A stretch of 64,000 nucleotides of DNA from Rheinheimera salexigens (GTDB lineage Bacteria > Pseudomonadota > Gammaproteobacteria > Enterobacterales > Alteromonadaceae): positions 3,141,509-3,205,508 of the forward strand of contig NZ_MKEK01000001.1 in the NCBI RefSeq assembly GCF_001752395.1. Direction: 5' to 3'. The notes under the pieces are model-generated. The model was not told where the DNA came from. It did no database searches and was given only the letters and a program-made list of their open reading frames with translations. Below, one piece after another: positions 12,300 through 22,429 of the stretch. The position numbers and the translations under genes are program-made. Every line of letters begins with the position of its first letter. The first letter of the stretch is position 1.

Positions 12300-13410
12300 A
12301 CACTTTAGCCATGCACCACCAGCAAACTTATTAAGCCGATTCCATTTAGATTTACCGTTATTATTGGGTTTATTGGCCTTAATGGGCTTTGGCTTAGTGG
12401 TGCTTTATAGTGCCTCTGGCCAAAATATTGACATGGTTGAAGGCCAAATTATCCGGTTAGCAATCGCCTTGATTACCATGTTGGTATTTGCCCAAATAAA
12501 ACCGCAAACCTTGATGCGCTGGTCATTTCCAGTATTTTTATTCGGTTTATGCTTACTGATAGCCGTATTATTGTTTGGCCATGTAGGTAAAGGCGCTCAA
12601 CGCTGGTTAAATTTAGGTTTTATGAAGTTTCAACCCTCAGAGTTAATGAAGCTAGCAGTGCCTATGGCAGTAGCGTGGTTTATTTCATCGCATAGTTTAC
12701 CCTCTAAGTTACGTCATTTAGCCGGTGGTTTTTTAATGTGCTTAATCCCGACGTTATTAATCGCTAAACAACCGGACTTAGGCACCTCTATTTTAATTGC
12801 TACTGCGGGTGTTTTTGTACTTTTTCTTGCAGGTATGAGCTGGCGGCTTATCGCAGTTGTCTCAACGGCTATAGCAGCCTTTGCACCCGTATTATGGTTG
12901 TTTTTAATGCGTGATTATCAACGCCAACGGGTACTAACTTTTTTAAATCCAGAAAGCGATCCACTTGGTTCTGGCTATCATATTATTCAATCTAAAATTG
13001 CCATTGGTTCGGGTGGCTTAGAGGGTAAAGGCTGGTTGCAGGGTACCCAATCTCAGTTGGAGTTTTTACCTGAGCGTCATACCGACTTTATTTTTGCCGT
13101 ACTTAGTGAAGAATTTGGTTTAACCGGTGTGCTTATTTTATTAAGCATTTATCTGTTTATTATTAGTCGTTGCATGATTATTTCTAGTCGAGCTCAAGAC
13201 AGCTACGGAAAATTAGTCGCCGGTAGCTTTACTTTAACGTTTTTTGTCTATGTTTTTGTTAATATAGGCATGGTATCAGGGCTTTTACCTGTAGTAGGTG
13301 TGCCCTTGCCCCTTGTCAGTTACGGTGGCACCTCTATGGTGACCTTGATGGCAGCTTTTGGTGTAATTATGTCAGTGAGTACACATAAACGAATGTTGGC
13401 AACTCTATAA
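12292..13410 (+). CDS. mrdB: Rod shape-determining protein RodA (SEDS glycosyltransferase)
   Basis: SEDS-family peptidoglycan polymerase that works with PBP2. It has 372 residues and about ten transmembrane helices. Hallmarks include [24 protein letters not shown], the large-loop stretch [26 protein letters not shown], and the C-terminal [15 protein letters not shown]. The start overlaps mrdA by 8 bases, and the stop overlaps the rlpA start by one base. Confidence 0.97.
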   Translation: MNKHFSHAPPANLLSRFHLDLPLLLGLLALMGFGLVVLYSASGQNIDMVEGQIIRLAIALITMLVFAQIKPQTLMRWSFPVFLFGLCLLIAVLLFGHVGKGAQRWLNLGFMKFQPSELMKLAVPMAVAWFISSHSLPSKLRHLAGGFLMCLIPTLLIAKQPDLGTSILIATAGVFVLFLAGMSWRLIAVVSTAIAAFAPVLWLFLMRDYQRQRVLTFLNPESDPLGSGYHIIQSKIAIGSGGLEGKGWLQGTQSQLEFLPERHTDFIFAVLSEEFGLTGVLILLSIYLFIISRCMIISSRAQDSYGKLVAGSFTLTFFVYVFVNIGMVSGLLPVVGVPLPLVSYGGTSMVTLMAAFGVIMSVSTHKRMLATL

Positions 13411-14228
13411 TGATTAACAGAATGAAAATAATTTTTAGCTTAGCAATGCTCGTGTCTATTGTTGCCTGTAGCAGTAAGCCTCAGCCTATAGCGCCAAAGC
13501 CAGCCGAACCTAATGCCGGTCGTTATCAGCAGCAAACTGATAGTATACCTGAGCGCCTACCCACCTATTTAGAAATGACCGACCCTACGCCGCAAACTGA
13601 GCAGCTTAGCCGCGGCGGTAATAAACCGTATCAATTATTTGGTCAACATTATACGCCTTTGGTACAAGTGTTAGATCATGACGAAGTGGGAATGGCTTCT
13701 TGGTATGGCAATAAATTTCATGGCCATTTAACCTCTAATGGCGAAACCTATAATATGTTTGCTATGACCGCCGCGCATAAAACACTACCTTTGCCTTCTT
13801 ATGTTAAGGTGACTAACTTAGATAATATGAAATCAGCCATAGTCCGCGTTAACGATCGTGGCCCTTTCCATCGTGATAGAATAATAGACTTATCATATTC
13901 TGCAGCCCATAAACTTGATATGCTAAAGCAAGGTACAGCAAGAGTTCAGTTGCAGTTATTACAATCGCCAGCCATGCTTGCTGCTGCGCAAACACCTGAA
14001 CAGTGTTTTATTCAAGTATTTGCAAGTGCTGACAGTAAAAAATTAAACCAATTACAGCATCAACTTAAACAACAACAGCTCCCCAGCGAAATTCGTCCTG
14101 CGGAAGGAATTTATCGGTTATTGGTTGGTCCAACAACAAATAAGCAACAAGCTCAGCAATGGCTGCAACACTTGCGCCGCAATGATTACCCCAGTGCCTA
14201 TTATTTTGATAGCCACTGGTGTAGTTAA
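13410..14228 (+). CDS. rlpA: Septal/rare lipoprotein A (RlpA)
   Basis: Outer-membrane lipoprotein of 272 residues. The lipobox (VSIVA-C, Cys20) follows a short signal peptide. A double-psi beta-barrel domain (about 93-185; GMASWYGNKFHGHLTSNGETYNMFAMTAAHKTLPL and VRVNDRGPFHRDRIIDLSYSAA) is the lytic-transglycosylase-like part, and a C-terminal SPOR domain (about 195-272, CFIQVFASADSKKLNQL) binds denuded glycan at the septum. The start could be the coupled ATG at 13410 or the in-frame ATG at 13422; both retain the signal. Operon context with mrdAB and dacA fits a cell-wall role. Confidence 0.93.
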   Translation: MINRMKIIFSLAMLVSIVACSSKPQPIAPKPAEPNAGRYQQQTDSIPERLPTYLEMTDPTPQTEQLSRGGNKPYQLFGQHYTPLVQVLDHDEVGMASWYGNKFHGHLTSNGETYNMFAMTAAHKTLPLPSYVKVTNLDNMKSAIVRVNDRGPFHRDRIIDLSYSAAHKLDMLKQGTARVQLQLLQSPAMLAAAQTPEQCFIQVFASADSKKLNQLQHQLKQQQLPSEIRPAEGIYRLLVGPTTNKQQAQQWLQHLRRNDYPSAYYFDSHWCS

Positions 14229-14270
14229 CCATGCGTACTACATTCACTTATTATTAAAAGAACAGGTATT

Positions 14271-15431
14271 ATGAATAGTTATAGTCATCTTTTTACTGTC
14301 GCCGCCATATCTATGGCAAGTATCAGCATTAGTTTGCCGGCATTAGCCCAAGTAATGATCCCGCAAGCGCCTGAAGTGGCAGCAAAAGGCCATATTTTAA
14401 TTGATTTTGATACCCAAAAAGTGTTGGCCGAATCTAATGCAGATGCCTCTTTAGCACCTGCCAGCTTAACCAAAATGATGACTAGTTATGTTATCGGTGT
14501 TGAGCTAAAAAAAGGTAATATCAAAAACGACGACATGGTCACCATCAGTGAAAAGGCTTGGGCCAAAAACTTTCCTGGTTCGTCATTAATGTTTATTGAA
14601 GTGGGCACTCAAGTGTCCGTTGCTGATTTAAACCGCGGTATTATTATTCAATCAGGTAATGATGCTTGTGTGGCTATGGCCGAACATATCGCAGGTAGCG
14701 AACAAGCTTTTGTCGATTTAATGAATGCTCATGCCCAGCGCTTAGGTATGCATAATAGTCATTTTGGCAATAGCCATGGTTTACCGACTGCCGAGCATTA
14801 TACTACGCCTCGCGATATGGCTATTTTGGCCGCTGCTCTGGTGAGAGATGTGCCTGAAGAATATGCTATCTATGCCGAAAAAGAATTTACTTATAATAAT
14901 ATTAAGCAATATAACCGTAATTCTTTATTGTGGGATCGTAGCTTAGAAGTAGATGGCATTAAAACCGGCCATACTAATGAAGCAGGTTTTAGTTTAATTA
15001 CATCAGCTACTCGTGATGGTATGCGTTTAGTATCAGTGGTTATGGGCACCTCTAATGAGCGTGCTCGGCAAACTGAAAATAAAAAATTATTAACATATGG
15101 CTTTCGCTTTTTCGAAACTATTACCGCTTATCCTGCCGGGGAAGTGTTTGCAGAGCAGCGTATTTGGCAAGGCGATAAAGAAAACATCCAATTGGGCATT
15201 TTAAACCCAGTACAGCTGACTATTCCGCGTGGTCAACGCAAAAATCTTAAAGCAGATTTCACCTTGAATCAGCAACTATTGGCCCCCATTACTAAAGGCG
15301 AGCAAGTTGGCACCGTATTTTTAAAGCTGAACAATGAAGATGTTGCAACCTATCCGTTAGTGGCACTAGAAGATGTTGCTAAGGGTGGTTTCTTCAGCCG
15401 CATGGTTGATTATATTAAAATGCAGTTTTAA
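14271..15431 (+). CDS. dacA: D-alanyl-D-alanine carboxypeptidase (PBP5-type)
   Basis: Periplasmic, membrane-attached enzyme that removes the terminal D-alanine from peptidoglycan pentapeptides. The 386-residue protein has a signal peptide cut after LPALA (about residue 26), SLTK (Ser65, Lys68), SGN at 128-130 and a KTG in VDGIKTGHTN. The C-terminal beta domain ends in a short amphipathic anchor (GGFFSRMVDYIKMQF). It follows rlpA by 42 bases with AGGT before the ATG, and is followed by a palindrome and a terminator. Confidence 0.96.
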   Translation: MNSYSHLFTVAAISMASISISLPALAQVMIPQAPEVAAKGHILIDFDTQKVLAESNADASLAPASLTKMMTSYVIGVELKKGNIKNDDMVTISEKAWAKNFPGSSLMFIEVGTQVSVADLNRGIIIQSGNDACVAMAEHIAGSEQAFVDLMNAHAQRLGMHNSHFGNSHGLPTAEHYTTPRDMAILAAALVRDVPEEYAIYAEKEFTYNNIKQYNRNSLLWDRSLEVDGIKTGHTNEAGFSLITSATRDGMRLVSVVMGTSNERARQTENKKLLTYGFRFFETITAYPAGEVFAEQRIWQGDKENIQLGILNPVQLTIPRGQRKNLKADFTLNQQLLAPITKGEQVGTVFLKLNNEDVATYPLVALEDVAKGGFFSRMVDYIKMQF

Positions 15432-15457
15432 TTAATCTGAGAAAACCGCTTCCGTTA

Positions 15458-15479
15458 TTATCACGGCATAACGTGATAA
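15458..15479. repeat. 22-bp palindrome downstream of dacA
   Basis: TTATCACG and CGTGATAA form a perfect 8-bp inverted repeat around the spacer GCATAA, immediately ahead of the dacA terminator. It might be a second RNA stem or a protein site. Confidence 0.5.
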
Positions 15480-15485
15480 ATATGA

Positions 15486-15510
15486 ATCCCGGCTTTAGCC
15501 GGGTTCTTTG
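15486..15510 (+). terminator. Intrinsic terminator after dacA
   Basis: A GC-rich stem (ATCCCGGC with GCCGGGTT, loop TTTA) is followed by TTCTTTG. A TATAAT at 15512-15517 directly after it may be the -10 element for ybeD, although no good -35 is visible. Confidence 0.75.
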
Positions 15511-15568
15511 TTATAATTAGGCTGTAAAGGGTTAAAGTTAATCCATTTTAAAGCACAGAGATTGTAAA

Positions 15569-15850
15569 ATGAGTAAAATAGTTAAAGACACCAAATTTGA
15601 TCAATATTTAGATTTTCCCTGCAACTTTAGTTTTAAAGTATTAGGCTTAGCAGATGAGCGTTTAGTTGATTTAGTGATGACAGTAATCCGTCAGCATACT
15701 GAAGCCGGTGATTATAGCCCAACCGTTAAGCCTAGCGCTAAAGGCAATTACCACTCAGTTGCAGTTAATGTCACCGTTACCAGTAAAGATCATATCGAAT
15801 TACTGTATACCGAACTTGGCAAAATTGAGTTAGTTCGTTACGTTTTATAG
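15569..15850 (+). CDS. ybeD: YbeD/DUF493 family protein
   Basis: Small cytoplasmic protein of 93 residues with a ferredoxin-like ACT-type fold in its family ([24 protein letters not shown] ... [38 protein letters not shown]). Its role is unclear; it is almost always located between dacA and lipB, as here, and has been suggested to influence lipoate metabolism. It starts after the dacA terminator, so it probably has its own promoter. Confidence 0.9.
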   Translation: MSKIVKDTKFDQYLDFPCNFSFKVLGLADERLVDLVMTVIRQHTEAGDYSPTVKPSAKGNYHSVAVNVTVTSKDHIELLYTELGKIELVRYVL

Positions 15851-15894
15851 ATCACAGTCGGTTTACTGCTGTTCGTATTCAGGCCATAACACGG

Positions 15895-15900
15895 TATAAT
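15895..15900 (+). promoter_or_regulatory. Candidate -10 element for lipB-lipA
   Basis: A perfect TATAAT lies at 15895-15900, with a weak TTCGTA 17 bases upstream (15872-15877). It overlaps the first possible ATG of the lipB frame, arguing for the later GTG start at 15932. Confidence 0.4.
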
Positions 15901-15931
15901 GCTGCCAGTTTTCAACGAACGGGTAAACCTT

Positions 15932-16603
15932 GTGCATAGCGATAGCATCTGTAATCAGTTAATCATTAGAGATCTAGGCATAGAATGCTATACCAATGTA
16001 TGGCATGCCATGCAGGATTTTACTGATCAACGTGATGCCGCAACCTTAGACCAACTTTGGCTATTAGAGCATCAACCAATATTCACCCAAGGCCAAGCCG
16101 GAAAAGCAGAACATCTGTTGTTTACAGGCGATATCCCGGTAGTCAAAGTCGATAGAGGCGGTCAGGTTACTTATCATGGCCCGGGGCAATTGGTCGTCTA
16201 TGTATTATTAGATCTAAAGCGACGTAAACTTGGTGTAAGACATCTGGTCACGCTGATAGAGCAAGTATTAGTAAGCCTACTGCAAAGCTATAATATTAAT
16301 GCTTATGCAAAATCTGATGCTCCTGGCGTTTACGTTGATGAAGCAAAAGTAGCCTCTTTAGGGTTACGCGTCCGCAAAGGTTGCACCTTTCATGGTTTAG
16401 CACTAAACGTTAATATGGATTTAACGCCATTTACGCGCATTAATCCTTGCGGTTACGCTGGGATGCAAATGGTACAATGCAAAGATTTAAACGGCCCACA
16501 AACCGTTGCAGAAGCTAAACAACGAATAGTGCAGTGTTTCGAGCAACAACTGCAGGTAACTAAGCTGCACCACACAACAGGGTTGAATTGGCAAAATGAC
16601 TAA
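15932..16603 (+). CDS. lipB: Octanoyl-[acyl carrier protein]:protein N-octanoyltransferase
   Basis: Transfers octanoate from acyl carrier protein to lipoyl domains, the first step of lipoate synthesis. The core motifs are [42 protein letters not shown] and the catalytic-cysteine region [12 protein letters not shown]. The frame is open from an ATG at 15899, but that codon sits in a TATAAT and adds residues not seen in the family; alignment with E. coli LipB favours the GTG at 15932 (about 223 residues). The 3' end overlaps lipA by 8 bases. Confidence 0.93.
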   Translation: MHSDSICNQLIIRDLGIECYTNVWHAMQDFTDQRDAATLDQLWLLEHQPIFTQGQAGKAEHLLFTGDIPVVKVDRGGQVTYHGPGQLVVYVLLDLKRRKLGVRHLVTLIEQVLVSLLQSYNINAYAKSDAPGVYVDEAKVASLGLRVRKGCTFHGLALNVNMDLTPFTRINPCGYAGMQMVQCKDLNGPQTVAEAKQRIVQCFEQQLQVTKLHHTTGLNWQND

Positions 16604-17576
16604 AACAGCACGTATGGAACCAGGCGTTAAATTACGTGACGCCGCTAAAATGGCCTTGATCCCAGTCAAGGTATTGCCTACTGAGCCAGAAGAAATGCTG
16701 CGCAAACCAGCATGGCTAAAAATTAAATTACCCAAAAGCTCAGAGCGTATAGATCAAATTAAAGGCGCGATGCGCAAGCATGGGTTACATTCAGTGTGTG
16801 AAGAAGCCGCCTGCCCTAATTTAACCGAATGCTTTAATCACGGTACTGCCACCTTTATGATTTTAGGCGCTATTTGTACTCGACGTTGCCCATTTTGTGA
16901 TGTCGCTCATGGTCGTCCATTACCGCCAAGTGCTGAAGAACCGGAAAAATTAGCCTTAACCATTCGTGATATGGCGCTTAAATATGTAGTCATTACTTCA
17001 GTAGACCGTGATGACTTACGCGATGGCGGTGCTAAACACTTTGCCGAATGTATCGCTGCTATTCGTAAATATAATCCAGAGATTAAAATTGAAGTTTTAG
17101 TACCTGATTTTCGTGGCAGAATGGACGCGGCGCTAGAAATTTTAGTGGATACGCCGCCAGATGTATTTAATCACAATTTAGAAACCGCTCCACGCTTGTA
17201 TAAATTAGCACGGCCGGGAGCTGACTATAAATGGTCATTACAGTTATTACAGCGTTTTAAAGCCGCCCATCCAGGTATTGCCACTAAATCTGGATTAATG
17301 GTCGGTTTAGGTGAAACTACTGAAGAGCTAATCGAAGTTTTAAAAGACTTACGTCAACATGATGTAGATATGTTAACCATTGGCCAATATCTACAACCCA
17401 GTAAACACCACTTACCGGTTAAGCGTTATATGCCACCTGCAGAGTTTGACGAAATAAAGCGAATTGCTTATGAGTTAGGCTTTAAACATGTCGCGAGTGG
17501 TCCATTTGTGCGCTCTAGCTATCATGCAGATCGCCAAGCCGCGGGTGAAGAAATTATTAGTTACAGTACGCCATAA
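16596..17576 (+). CDS. lipA: Lipoyl synthase (radical SAM)
   Basis: Inserts two sulfur atoms into protein-bound octanoate to give lipoate. The protein has 326 residues with two Fe-S cluster motifs: the auxiliary cluster cysteines in [12 protein letters not shown] and the radical-[12 protein letters not shown]. Further signatures are [15 protein letters not shown] and the C-terminal [17 protein letters not shown]. It overlaps lipB, as expected for a two-step pathway. A hairpin at 17600-17619 follows. Confidence 0.97.
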   Translation: MTKTARMEPGVKLRDAAKMALIPVKVLPTEPEEMLRKPAWLKIKLPKSSERIDQIKGAMRKHGLHSVCEEAACPNLTECFNHGTATFMILGAICTRRCPFCDVAHGRPLPPSAEEPEKLALTIRDMALKYVVITSVDRDDLRDGGAKHFAECIAAIRKYNPEIKIEVLVPDFRGRMDAALEILVDTPPDVFNHNLETAPRLYKLARPGADYKWSLQLLQRFKAAHPGIATKSGLMVGLGETTEELIEVLKDLRQHDVDMLTIGQYLQPSKHHLPVKRYMPPAEFDEIKRIAYELGFKHVASGPFVRSSYHADRQAAGEEIISYSTP

Positions 17577-17599
17577 TCTGCTAGTCAGAACAAGATGCT

Positions 17600-17619
17600 G
17601 CGCTTTAGCAATAAAGCGC
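17600..17619 (+). terminator. Hairpin after lipA (weak terminator)
   Basis: GCGCTTTA and TAAAGCGC pair across GCAA. No real T-run follows, so it may be a 3'-end stabilising stem rather than a full terminator. Confidence 0.4.
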
Positions 17620-17650
17620 TATGCTTATAACGATAAAACTAGGTAGCACT

Positions 17651-18016
17651 ATGAAGAAACGCAAGTTTAGTAGAGTCAGCTTCCATGGTATCGCGCATCT
17701 TGATATGGCAAGTTACAGTTGCGCCACTGAAGTACTTAATCTGTCTTTAAAAGGAGCTTTAGTTAAAAAGCCAACCGACTGGCCTGTGGCGTTTCCGCAT
17801 AAAATGCAGTTACGAATTGTCTTAAACGACTACCCTATCGAGCTAACTATGCAAGTTAGCGTTGCCCACCAGACCGATCAAGTCTTAGGTTTACATTGTG
17901 AGGCTATTGATATTGATAGTGCCAGCCACTTTCGCCGACTATTACAATTAAATTTAGGCGATGCTGATTTACTTGATCTTGAATTACAACAATTAATTGA
18001 GCAACAAGTTAGCTGA
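17651..18016 (+). CDS. PilZ domain protein (c-di-GMP binding)
   Basis: Single-domain PilZ protein of 121 residues. The two ligand-binding motifs are visible: RKFSR (RxxxR) at residues 4-8 and NLSLKG (the (D/N)xSxxG motif) near residues 32-37, so binding of cyclic di-GMP is likely. The output partner is unknown. The ATG at 17651 is chosen because AGG lies about 8 bases upstream and RKFSR falls near the N-terminus; an upstream ATG at 17621 is inside the post-lipA hairpin region. It faces the next gene tail to tail. Confidence 0.85.
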   Translation: MKKRKFSRVSFHGIAHLDMASYSCATEVLNLSLKGALVKKPTDWPVAFPHKMQLRIVLNDYPIELTMQVSVAHQTDQVLGLHCEAIDIDSASHFRRLLQLNLGDADLLDLELQQLIEQQVS

Positions 18017-18026
18017 TATACATAAG

Positions 18027-19235
18027 CTATAAACTTAAAGCCTGCTGGGCATCCGCATAGCCGCGCTTTGAGGCTTGTTGCATAAACTGTTGCCATAACG
18101 GCCAATCTTGCTGTTGCCGTGCAAGGTAAGCAAAGTAATATTGTACTGGCATAATCTGCTCAGGTTGTTGCAACACTTTGCGCGCTAGCTGTAAATACAC
18201 CGCGGGCATCTTGGCTTCATAAAATTGCATTGGATTGATTGCTGCTACTATTCTATAAGCTTGAATCCCGACTGCATTACAACTCTCAACCGCTGTTAAT
18301 TCAAGTTCACTCCCCTTTAGCTGCCAATGCTGTAGATAATATTCAACTTGATTATTTAACACAATATTAGGGTGGATTAGCTCGGCATGACAGACTTGCT
18401 CTGCGCTGCTAACAGCTAATTTATATTCATCAATAAAACCCAGTAAATGGAAAAATTCATGCTGGAATAAGGCTAAAGACGCATTGTCTGGTAGTTGAAT
18501 AATACCGTTGTTATAACTGGCTTTACCGCGACCAGCTATTATTACAACTTGGCTAATATCAGCCTTTGCGACCAAAGGTTCTAACGCTTGGTATTGACAA
18601 GAAATACGGGTAGCAACTTGTTCGCTGCAGTTTAATTCGGTGCTATTAACATGCTTCAAAGCAGAATAGCATACCGCTAGCTGTGATAACTGCGGGTGCT
18701 GTTGCCATTGTTGCTGTAATAGCCGCCACTGCTGGACACCGGCCAATTGAGTGGCTACTGGCTGAATAGTAACTGCACAGCCATTAGGGCTGGTATAGCC
18801 AGCTACAGTTAGTACACTGGGGTTTGTAACAACACTTGGTTCAGACCAGAAACCTAATTGCTGCTGCTGAAGTTCGCTTACCGAACTCAGTTTAAGCTGT
18901 TTTGTGGCTACAGACTGTGCTAACCAATGCGCTGTGGCTAATTTACCTTCTAAGCGCTGCTGAAGCTGCAGTGCATGGGCTAAAGCCGCGACATCACCTA
19001 ACCTAGCAGCCTGTTGCAACCACTTTAAAGCGGCCACTAACTCATTACTGGCTAATCGCTTTGCCGCTAATGTATTGGCTGCACTTGCATCAGTCTGAGC
19101 TTGTTGCATTAAATGATTGTCATTACTGCTGCTGTTGTCGGTAGGCTGACAGCCTAGCAACAGCAAAAAGACAAAAAAGCCAGTAAACTGGCTTTTTTTA
19201 GATAATATCAGCTTGGCTAAGTTAAAACTCGCCAT
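18027..19235 (-). CDS. Putative lipoprotein with M64-like HExxHxxGxxDEY metalloprotease motif
   Basis: Unrecognised lipoprotein of about 402 residues. The signal peptide ends in LLLLG-C (about residue 29), and helical, Ala/Gln/Leu-rich repeats resembling Sel1/TPR units follow (NELVAALKWLQQAARLGDVAALAHAL) and recur at the C-terminus (WPLWQQFMQQASKRGYADAQQAL). Near the middle is HEFFHLLGFIDEY, which fits the zinc site HExxHxxGxxDEY of M64-type peptidases. Eight or more cysteines could form disulfides. Overlaps the 3' end of nlpI by about 14 bases. The nlpI terminator lies inside its signal-peptide codons. Protease activity is inferred from the motif only. Confidence 0.65.
   Translation of the reverse strand: MASFNLAKLILSKKSQFTGFFVFLLLLGCQPTDNSSSNDNHLMQQAQTDASAANTLAAKRLASNELVAALKWLQQAARLGDVAALAHALQLQQRLEGKLATAHWLAQSVATKQLKLSSVSELQQQQLGFWSEPSVVTNPSVLTVAGYTSPNGCAVTIQPVATQLAGVQQWRLLQQQWQQHPQLSQLAVCYSALKHVNSTELNCSEQVATRISCQYQALEPLVAKADISQVVIIAGRGKASYNNGIIQLPDNASLALFQHEFFHLLGFIDEYKLAVSSAEQVCHAELIHPNIVLNNQVEYYLQHWQLKGSELELTAVESCNAVGIQAYRIVAAINPMQFYEAKMPAVYLQLARKVLQQPEQIMPVQYYFAYLARQQQDWPLWQQFMQQASKRGYADAQQALSL
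19173..19198 (-). terminator. Intrinsic terminator of nlpI inside the next gene
   Basis: A 12-bp perfect stem (AAAAAAGCCAGT with ACTGGCTTTTTT, 2-base spacer) with a T-run in either direction begins 24 bases after the nlpI stop. It lies within signal-peptide codons of the downstream lipoprotein gene. Confidence 0.8.
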
Positions 19236-20106
19236 CATATTCAGCTTGTTCAGGATCACCGCGCAGTCGAGATATTTCTACTCTGGCATAGCGATGTTCA
19301 ACAAATTCAAACACGTTGGTTGCTAACACTTGCTTATAATAGCTTAGTGCTTGCTCATCGCGTTGTTGGCTGTGATGCCACTTTGCAAGATAAAAATACA
19401 CTTCGCACAAGCGTTCAGCTAGCATCCGCTCTGATACTAAATCTTCAGCAACAGTATTGAGTAACTCTGCTTCTGTGATTTGGCCATTAAAGAACGCCAC
19501 TAAATTTGTTGACCAATTAGCTGCATCAAGTTGTAAAGCTTGCTGTTGTAACGCTACGCTGGCTTGTTCAATTGAGACTGCTGATTGGGCTAAATATAAC
19601 CACAACATCCGATAAGCATCATCGGATTTAAGTTGTAAAAAGGTTTCAAAGTCACTGATAGCAAGCTCACTTTTACCGGCATAATATAACGCAATACCAC
19701 GATTTAAGTAGGCATACTCATGCTCTGGTGCCAGTTCTAATGCAGAATCAAAGGCTTCATAGGCTTGGTTATATTCACCGTTAACAGTATGGTGAATACC
19801 AACAAAATTATAAGCATCCGCTAAATCAGGCTTTAAACGCAAAGCGCGTAAAAAATCTAAGCGCGCTAATGAGCGCAAACCGACACTGTCATACATCACA
19901 CCACGATCATAATACAGCTGAGCTATTTGCTCTTCTGTTAATTCTGCTCGGTGTAATATTTCAGTGAGTCGCGCTATAGCAAGCTCTGTACGGTATGAAA
20001 CCGCCAGTGGCTCTGGGATTAACCAGCCTTGCGGCTCAGTTTGAGTCTGTGCACAACCGCCAAGCAAAGCGGCCAGCAGCGCCAACGGCGCTAACTGGCT
20101 AGTCAT
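19222..20106 (-). CDS. nlpI: Lipoprotein NlpI (TPR protein, PDZ-protease adaptor)
   Basis: Outer-membrane lipoprotein with TPR repeats; in E. coli it presents the endopeptidase MepS to the protease Prc and scaffolds peptidoglycan hydrolases. The sequence closely follows E. coli NlpI: lipobox LLGG-C, AQLYYDRGVMYDSVGLRSLARLDFLRALRLKPDLADAYNFVGIH, then YAYLNRGIALYYAGKSELAISDFE. I start at the ATG at 20106, 4 bases past the pnp stop, which gives 294 residues and a normal signal peptide; an ATG at 20130 inside pnp is possible. The pnp-nlpI order is conserved. Confidence 0.92.
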   Translation of the reverse strand: MTSQLAPLALLAALLGGCAQTQTEPQGWLIPEPLAVSYRTELAIARLTEILHRAELTEEQIAQLYYDRGVMYDSVGLRSLARLDFLRALRLKPDLADAYNFVGIHHTVNGEYNQAYEAFDSALELAPEHEYAYLNRGIALYYAGKSELAISDFETFLQLKSDDAYRMLWLYLAQSAVSIEQASVALQQQALQLDAANWSTNLVAFFNGQITEAELLNTVAEDLVSERMLAERLCEVYFYLAKWHHSQQRDEQALSYYKQVLATNVFEFVEHRYARVEISRLRGDPEQAEYDGEF

Positions 20107-20110
20107 GCTA

Positions 20111-22240
20111 TTAAGCTTTATCTTCAGCATTTGCAGTGTCTGCAGCTGGTTTCTCGCTCGCTTCTTTAATACTTAAACGAACACGGCCTTGCTTATCAAC
20201 TTCTAGCACTTTAACTTTAATTTTTTGGCCAACCGTTAAATGCTCAGATACGTTGTTAACACGCTCATCAGAAATTTGTGAAATATGCACTAAGCCGTCT
20301 TTGCCAGGTAATACGTTAACAAAGGCGCCGAAATCAACGATACGAACAACTTCACCTTCGTAGATAGTACCCACTTCAATTTCAGCCGTAATAGCATTGA
20401 TTTTATCAATAGCAATTTGAGCTGCTTTAGCGGTAGTCGCGGCAATTTTTATGCTGCCATCATCTTCAAGTTCAATTGTACAGCCTGACTCTTCAGTAAT
20501 TTGACGAATAACAGCGCCGCCTTTACCGATAACTTCACGAATTTTTTCAGGGTTAATCTTCATAGTGTAAATACGCGGTGCATATTCAGACATTTCATCA
20601 CGGTGACCACTGATAGCTTGGTCCATTACGTTTAGAATATGTAAGCGCGCTGCTTTTGCTTGTTTTAACGCAATTTGCATAATTTCTTGGGTAATACCAT
20701 CAATCTTAATGTCCATTTGCAGGGCAGTAATACCTTCAGTAGTACCCGCCACTTTAAAGTCCATATCGCCTAAGTGATCTTCATCACCTAAGATATCAGA
20801 CAGCACAACAAAATCTTCGCCTTCTTTGACTAAGCCCATAGCGATACCCGCTACTGAAGCTTTGATTGGTACACCTGCATCCATTAATGCTAAAGATGCA
20901 CCACAAACTGACGCCATAGAGCTAGAGCCGTTTGATTCTGTAATTTCAGATACAACGCGGATAGTATATGGGAAATCATTAAATTCAGGCATTACTGCTT
21001 GCATACCGCGCTTAGCTAAACGACCGTGACCAATTTCACGACGCTTAGGTGAACCGATCATGCCCGTTTCACCCACGCTGTACGGAGGGAAGTTATAATG
21101 CAACATAAAGGTATCAGTTTTAGCACTTAATAAATCGTCAACTGTTTGTGCATCACGTGCAGTACCTAAAGTAGCCGTTACTAACGCTTGCGTTTCACCA
21201 CGGGTAAATAATGATGAACCATGAGTACGTGGTAACACGCCAGTCATTACACTTAAACCACGAACCATTTCTGGGTCACGGCCATCGATGCGTGGCTCAC
21301 CTTTAGTAATGCGAGTACGAACAACTTGGCTTTCTAAAGCATGAAAAATATCTGAAAACTCTTGGCCGTTTATGCTGTCGTCTGCTGCTAACTCTGCAGT
21401 CAATTTCTCTAATAGCGCGGCTTTAATTTCACCAATACGCTCATAGCGTTTAGCTTTTTCTGTAATAAGGTATGCATCACCAATGTCAGCACTGGCTAAC
21501 TCAGCAACTTTAGCAATTAATGGCTGGTTTTTAGCAGGTGGCTGCCAATTCCAAGCTGGTTTAGCAGCATCTGCGGCTAATTCTTTGATGCAATTAATGG
21601 CAACTTGCATTTGCTCGTGGCCATACACTACCGCGCCTAACATAACATCTTCAGATAATACGTTAGCTTCTGATTCAACCATTAATACTGCACTAGAAGT
21701 ACCAGCAACAATTAAATCTAGTTTGCTGCTTACTAACTCTTCTTCTGAAGGGTTAATCACATATTGATCATTGATATAACCAACACGGGCTGCGCCGACT
21801 GGACCTGCAAATGGTAAGCCTGAAATCGCTAACGCTGCTGAAGCGCCGATTAATGCAACGATATCTGGCTGAATTTCTGGTTGCACTGATACTACAGTTG
21901 CAACGATTTGTACTTCATTAAGAAAACCTTCAGGGAATAATGGACGCAATGGGCGGTCAATTAAACGCGCAGTTAAGGTTTCACCTTCAGATGGACGACC
22001 TTCACGTTTAAAGAAACCACCTGGAATACGACCAGCAGCATACATTTTTTCTTGATAATTCACCGTAAGCGGGAAGAAATTTTGACCAGGCTTAGGTTCT
22101 TTTCTACCAACAACCGTTACAAGTACAGAGGTATCACCCATACTGGCAAGCACTGCAGCATCAGCTTGGCGGGCAATTACGCCGGTTTCTAAAGTAAATG
22201 TATGTTGGCCGAATGGGAATGATTTTACGATTGGAGTCAC
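20111..22240 (-). CDS. pnp: Polyribonucleotide nucleotidyltransferase (PNPase)
   Basis: Phosphorolytic 3'-5' exoribonuclease of the RNA degradosome. It has 709 residues in the standard order: first RNase PH domain ([18 protein letters not shown]), helical linker, second RNase PH domain ([36 protein letters not shown]), KH domain ([20 protein letters not shown]) and S1 domain ([33 protein letters not shown]). The start is GTG at 22240, with AAGGA 8-9 bases upstream. A 150-base leader follows the rpsO terminator; in E. coli this leader is cut by RNase III for autoregulation. Confidence 0.97.
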   Translation of the reverse strand: MTPIVKSFPFGQHTFTLETGVIARQADAAVLASMGDTSVLVTVVGRKEPKPGQNFFPLTVNYQEKMYAAGRIPGGFFKREGRPSEGETLTARLIDRPLRPLFPEGFLNEVQIVATVVSVQPEIQPDIVALIGASAALAISGLPFAGPVGAARVGYINDQYVINPSEEELVSSKLDLIVAGTSSAVLMVESEANVLSEDVMLGAVVYGHEQMQVAINCIKELAADAAKPAWNWQPPAKNQPLIAKVAELASADIGDAYLITEKAKRYERIGEIKAALLEKLTAELAADDSINGQEFSDIFHALESQVVRTRITKGEPRIDGRDPEMVRGLSVMTGVLPRTHGSSLFTRGETQALVTATLGTARDAQTVDDLLSAKTDTFMLHYNFPPYSVGETGMIGSPKRREIGHGRLAKRGMQAVMPEFNDFPYTIRVVSEITESNGSSSMASVCGASLALMDAGVPIKASVAGIAMGLVKEGEDFVVLSDILGDEDHLGDMDFKVAGTTEGITALQMDIKIDGITQEIMQIALKQAKAARLHILNVMDQAISGHRDEMSEYAPRIYTMKINPEKIREVIGKGGAVIRQITEESGCTIELEDDGSIKIAATTAKAAQIAIDKINAITAEIEVGTIYEGEVVRIVDFGAFVNVLPGKDGLVHISQISDERVNNVSEHLTVGQKIKVKVLEVDKQGRVRLSIKEASEKPAADTANAEDKA

Positions 22241-22388
22241 GTTTTGTTTCCTTTGCTTAATCGCCTAATTGCGATGTCTTATTTTTCGTTTATTTCGTTA
22301 CTAGTATACTCTGTAACCAATATTAAAAGATAGTTCCATTAAAACTAAACTTATTGACACATTATGATAAAAACTAATTTTTACGCAT

Positions 22389-22415
22389 AAAAAAGGGGCT
22401 AAAAGCCCCTTTTTT
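22389..22415 (-). terminator. Intrinsic terminator after rpsO
   Basis: AAAAAAGGGGCT and AGCCCCTTTTTT pair around AAA, giving a strong stem with T-runs on both strands. It separates rpsO from pnp. Confidence 0.85.
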
Positions 22416-22429
22416 ATGCAAACTACTTA

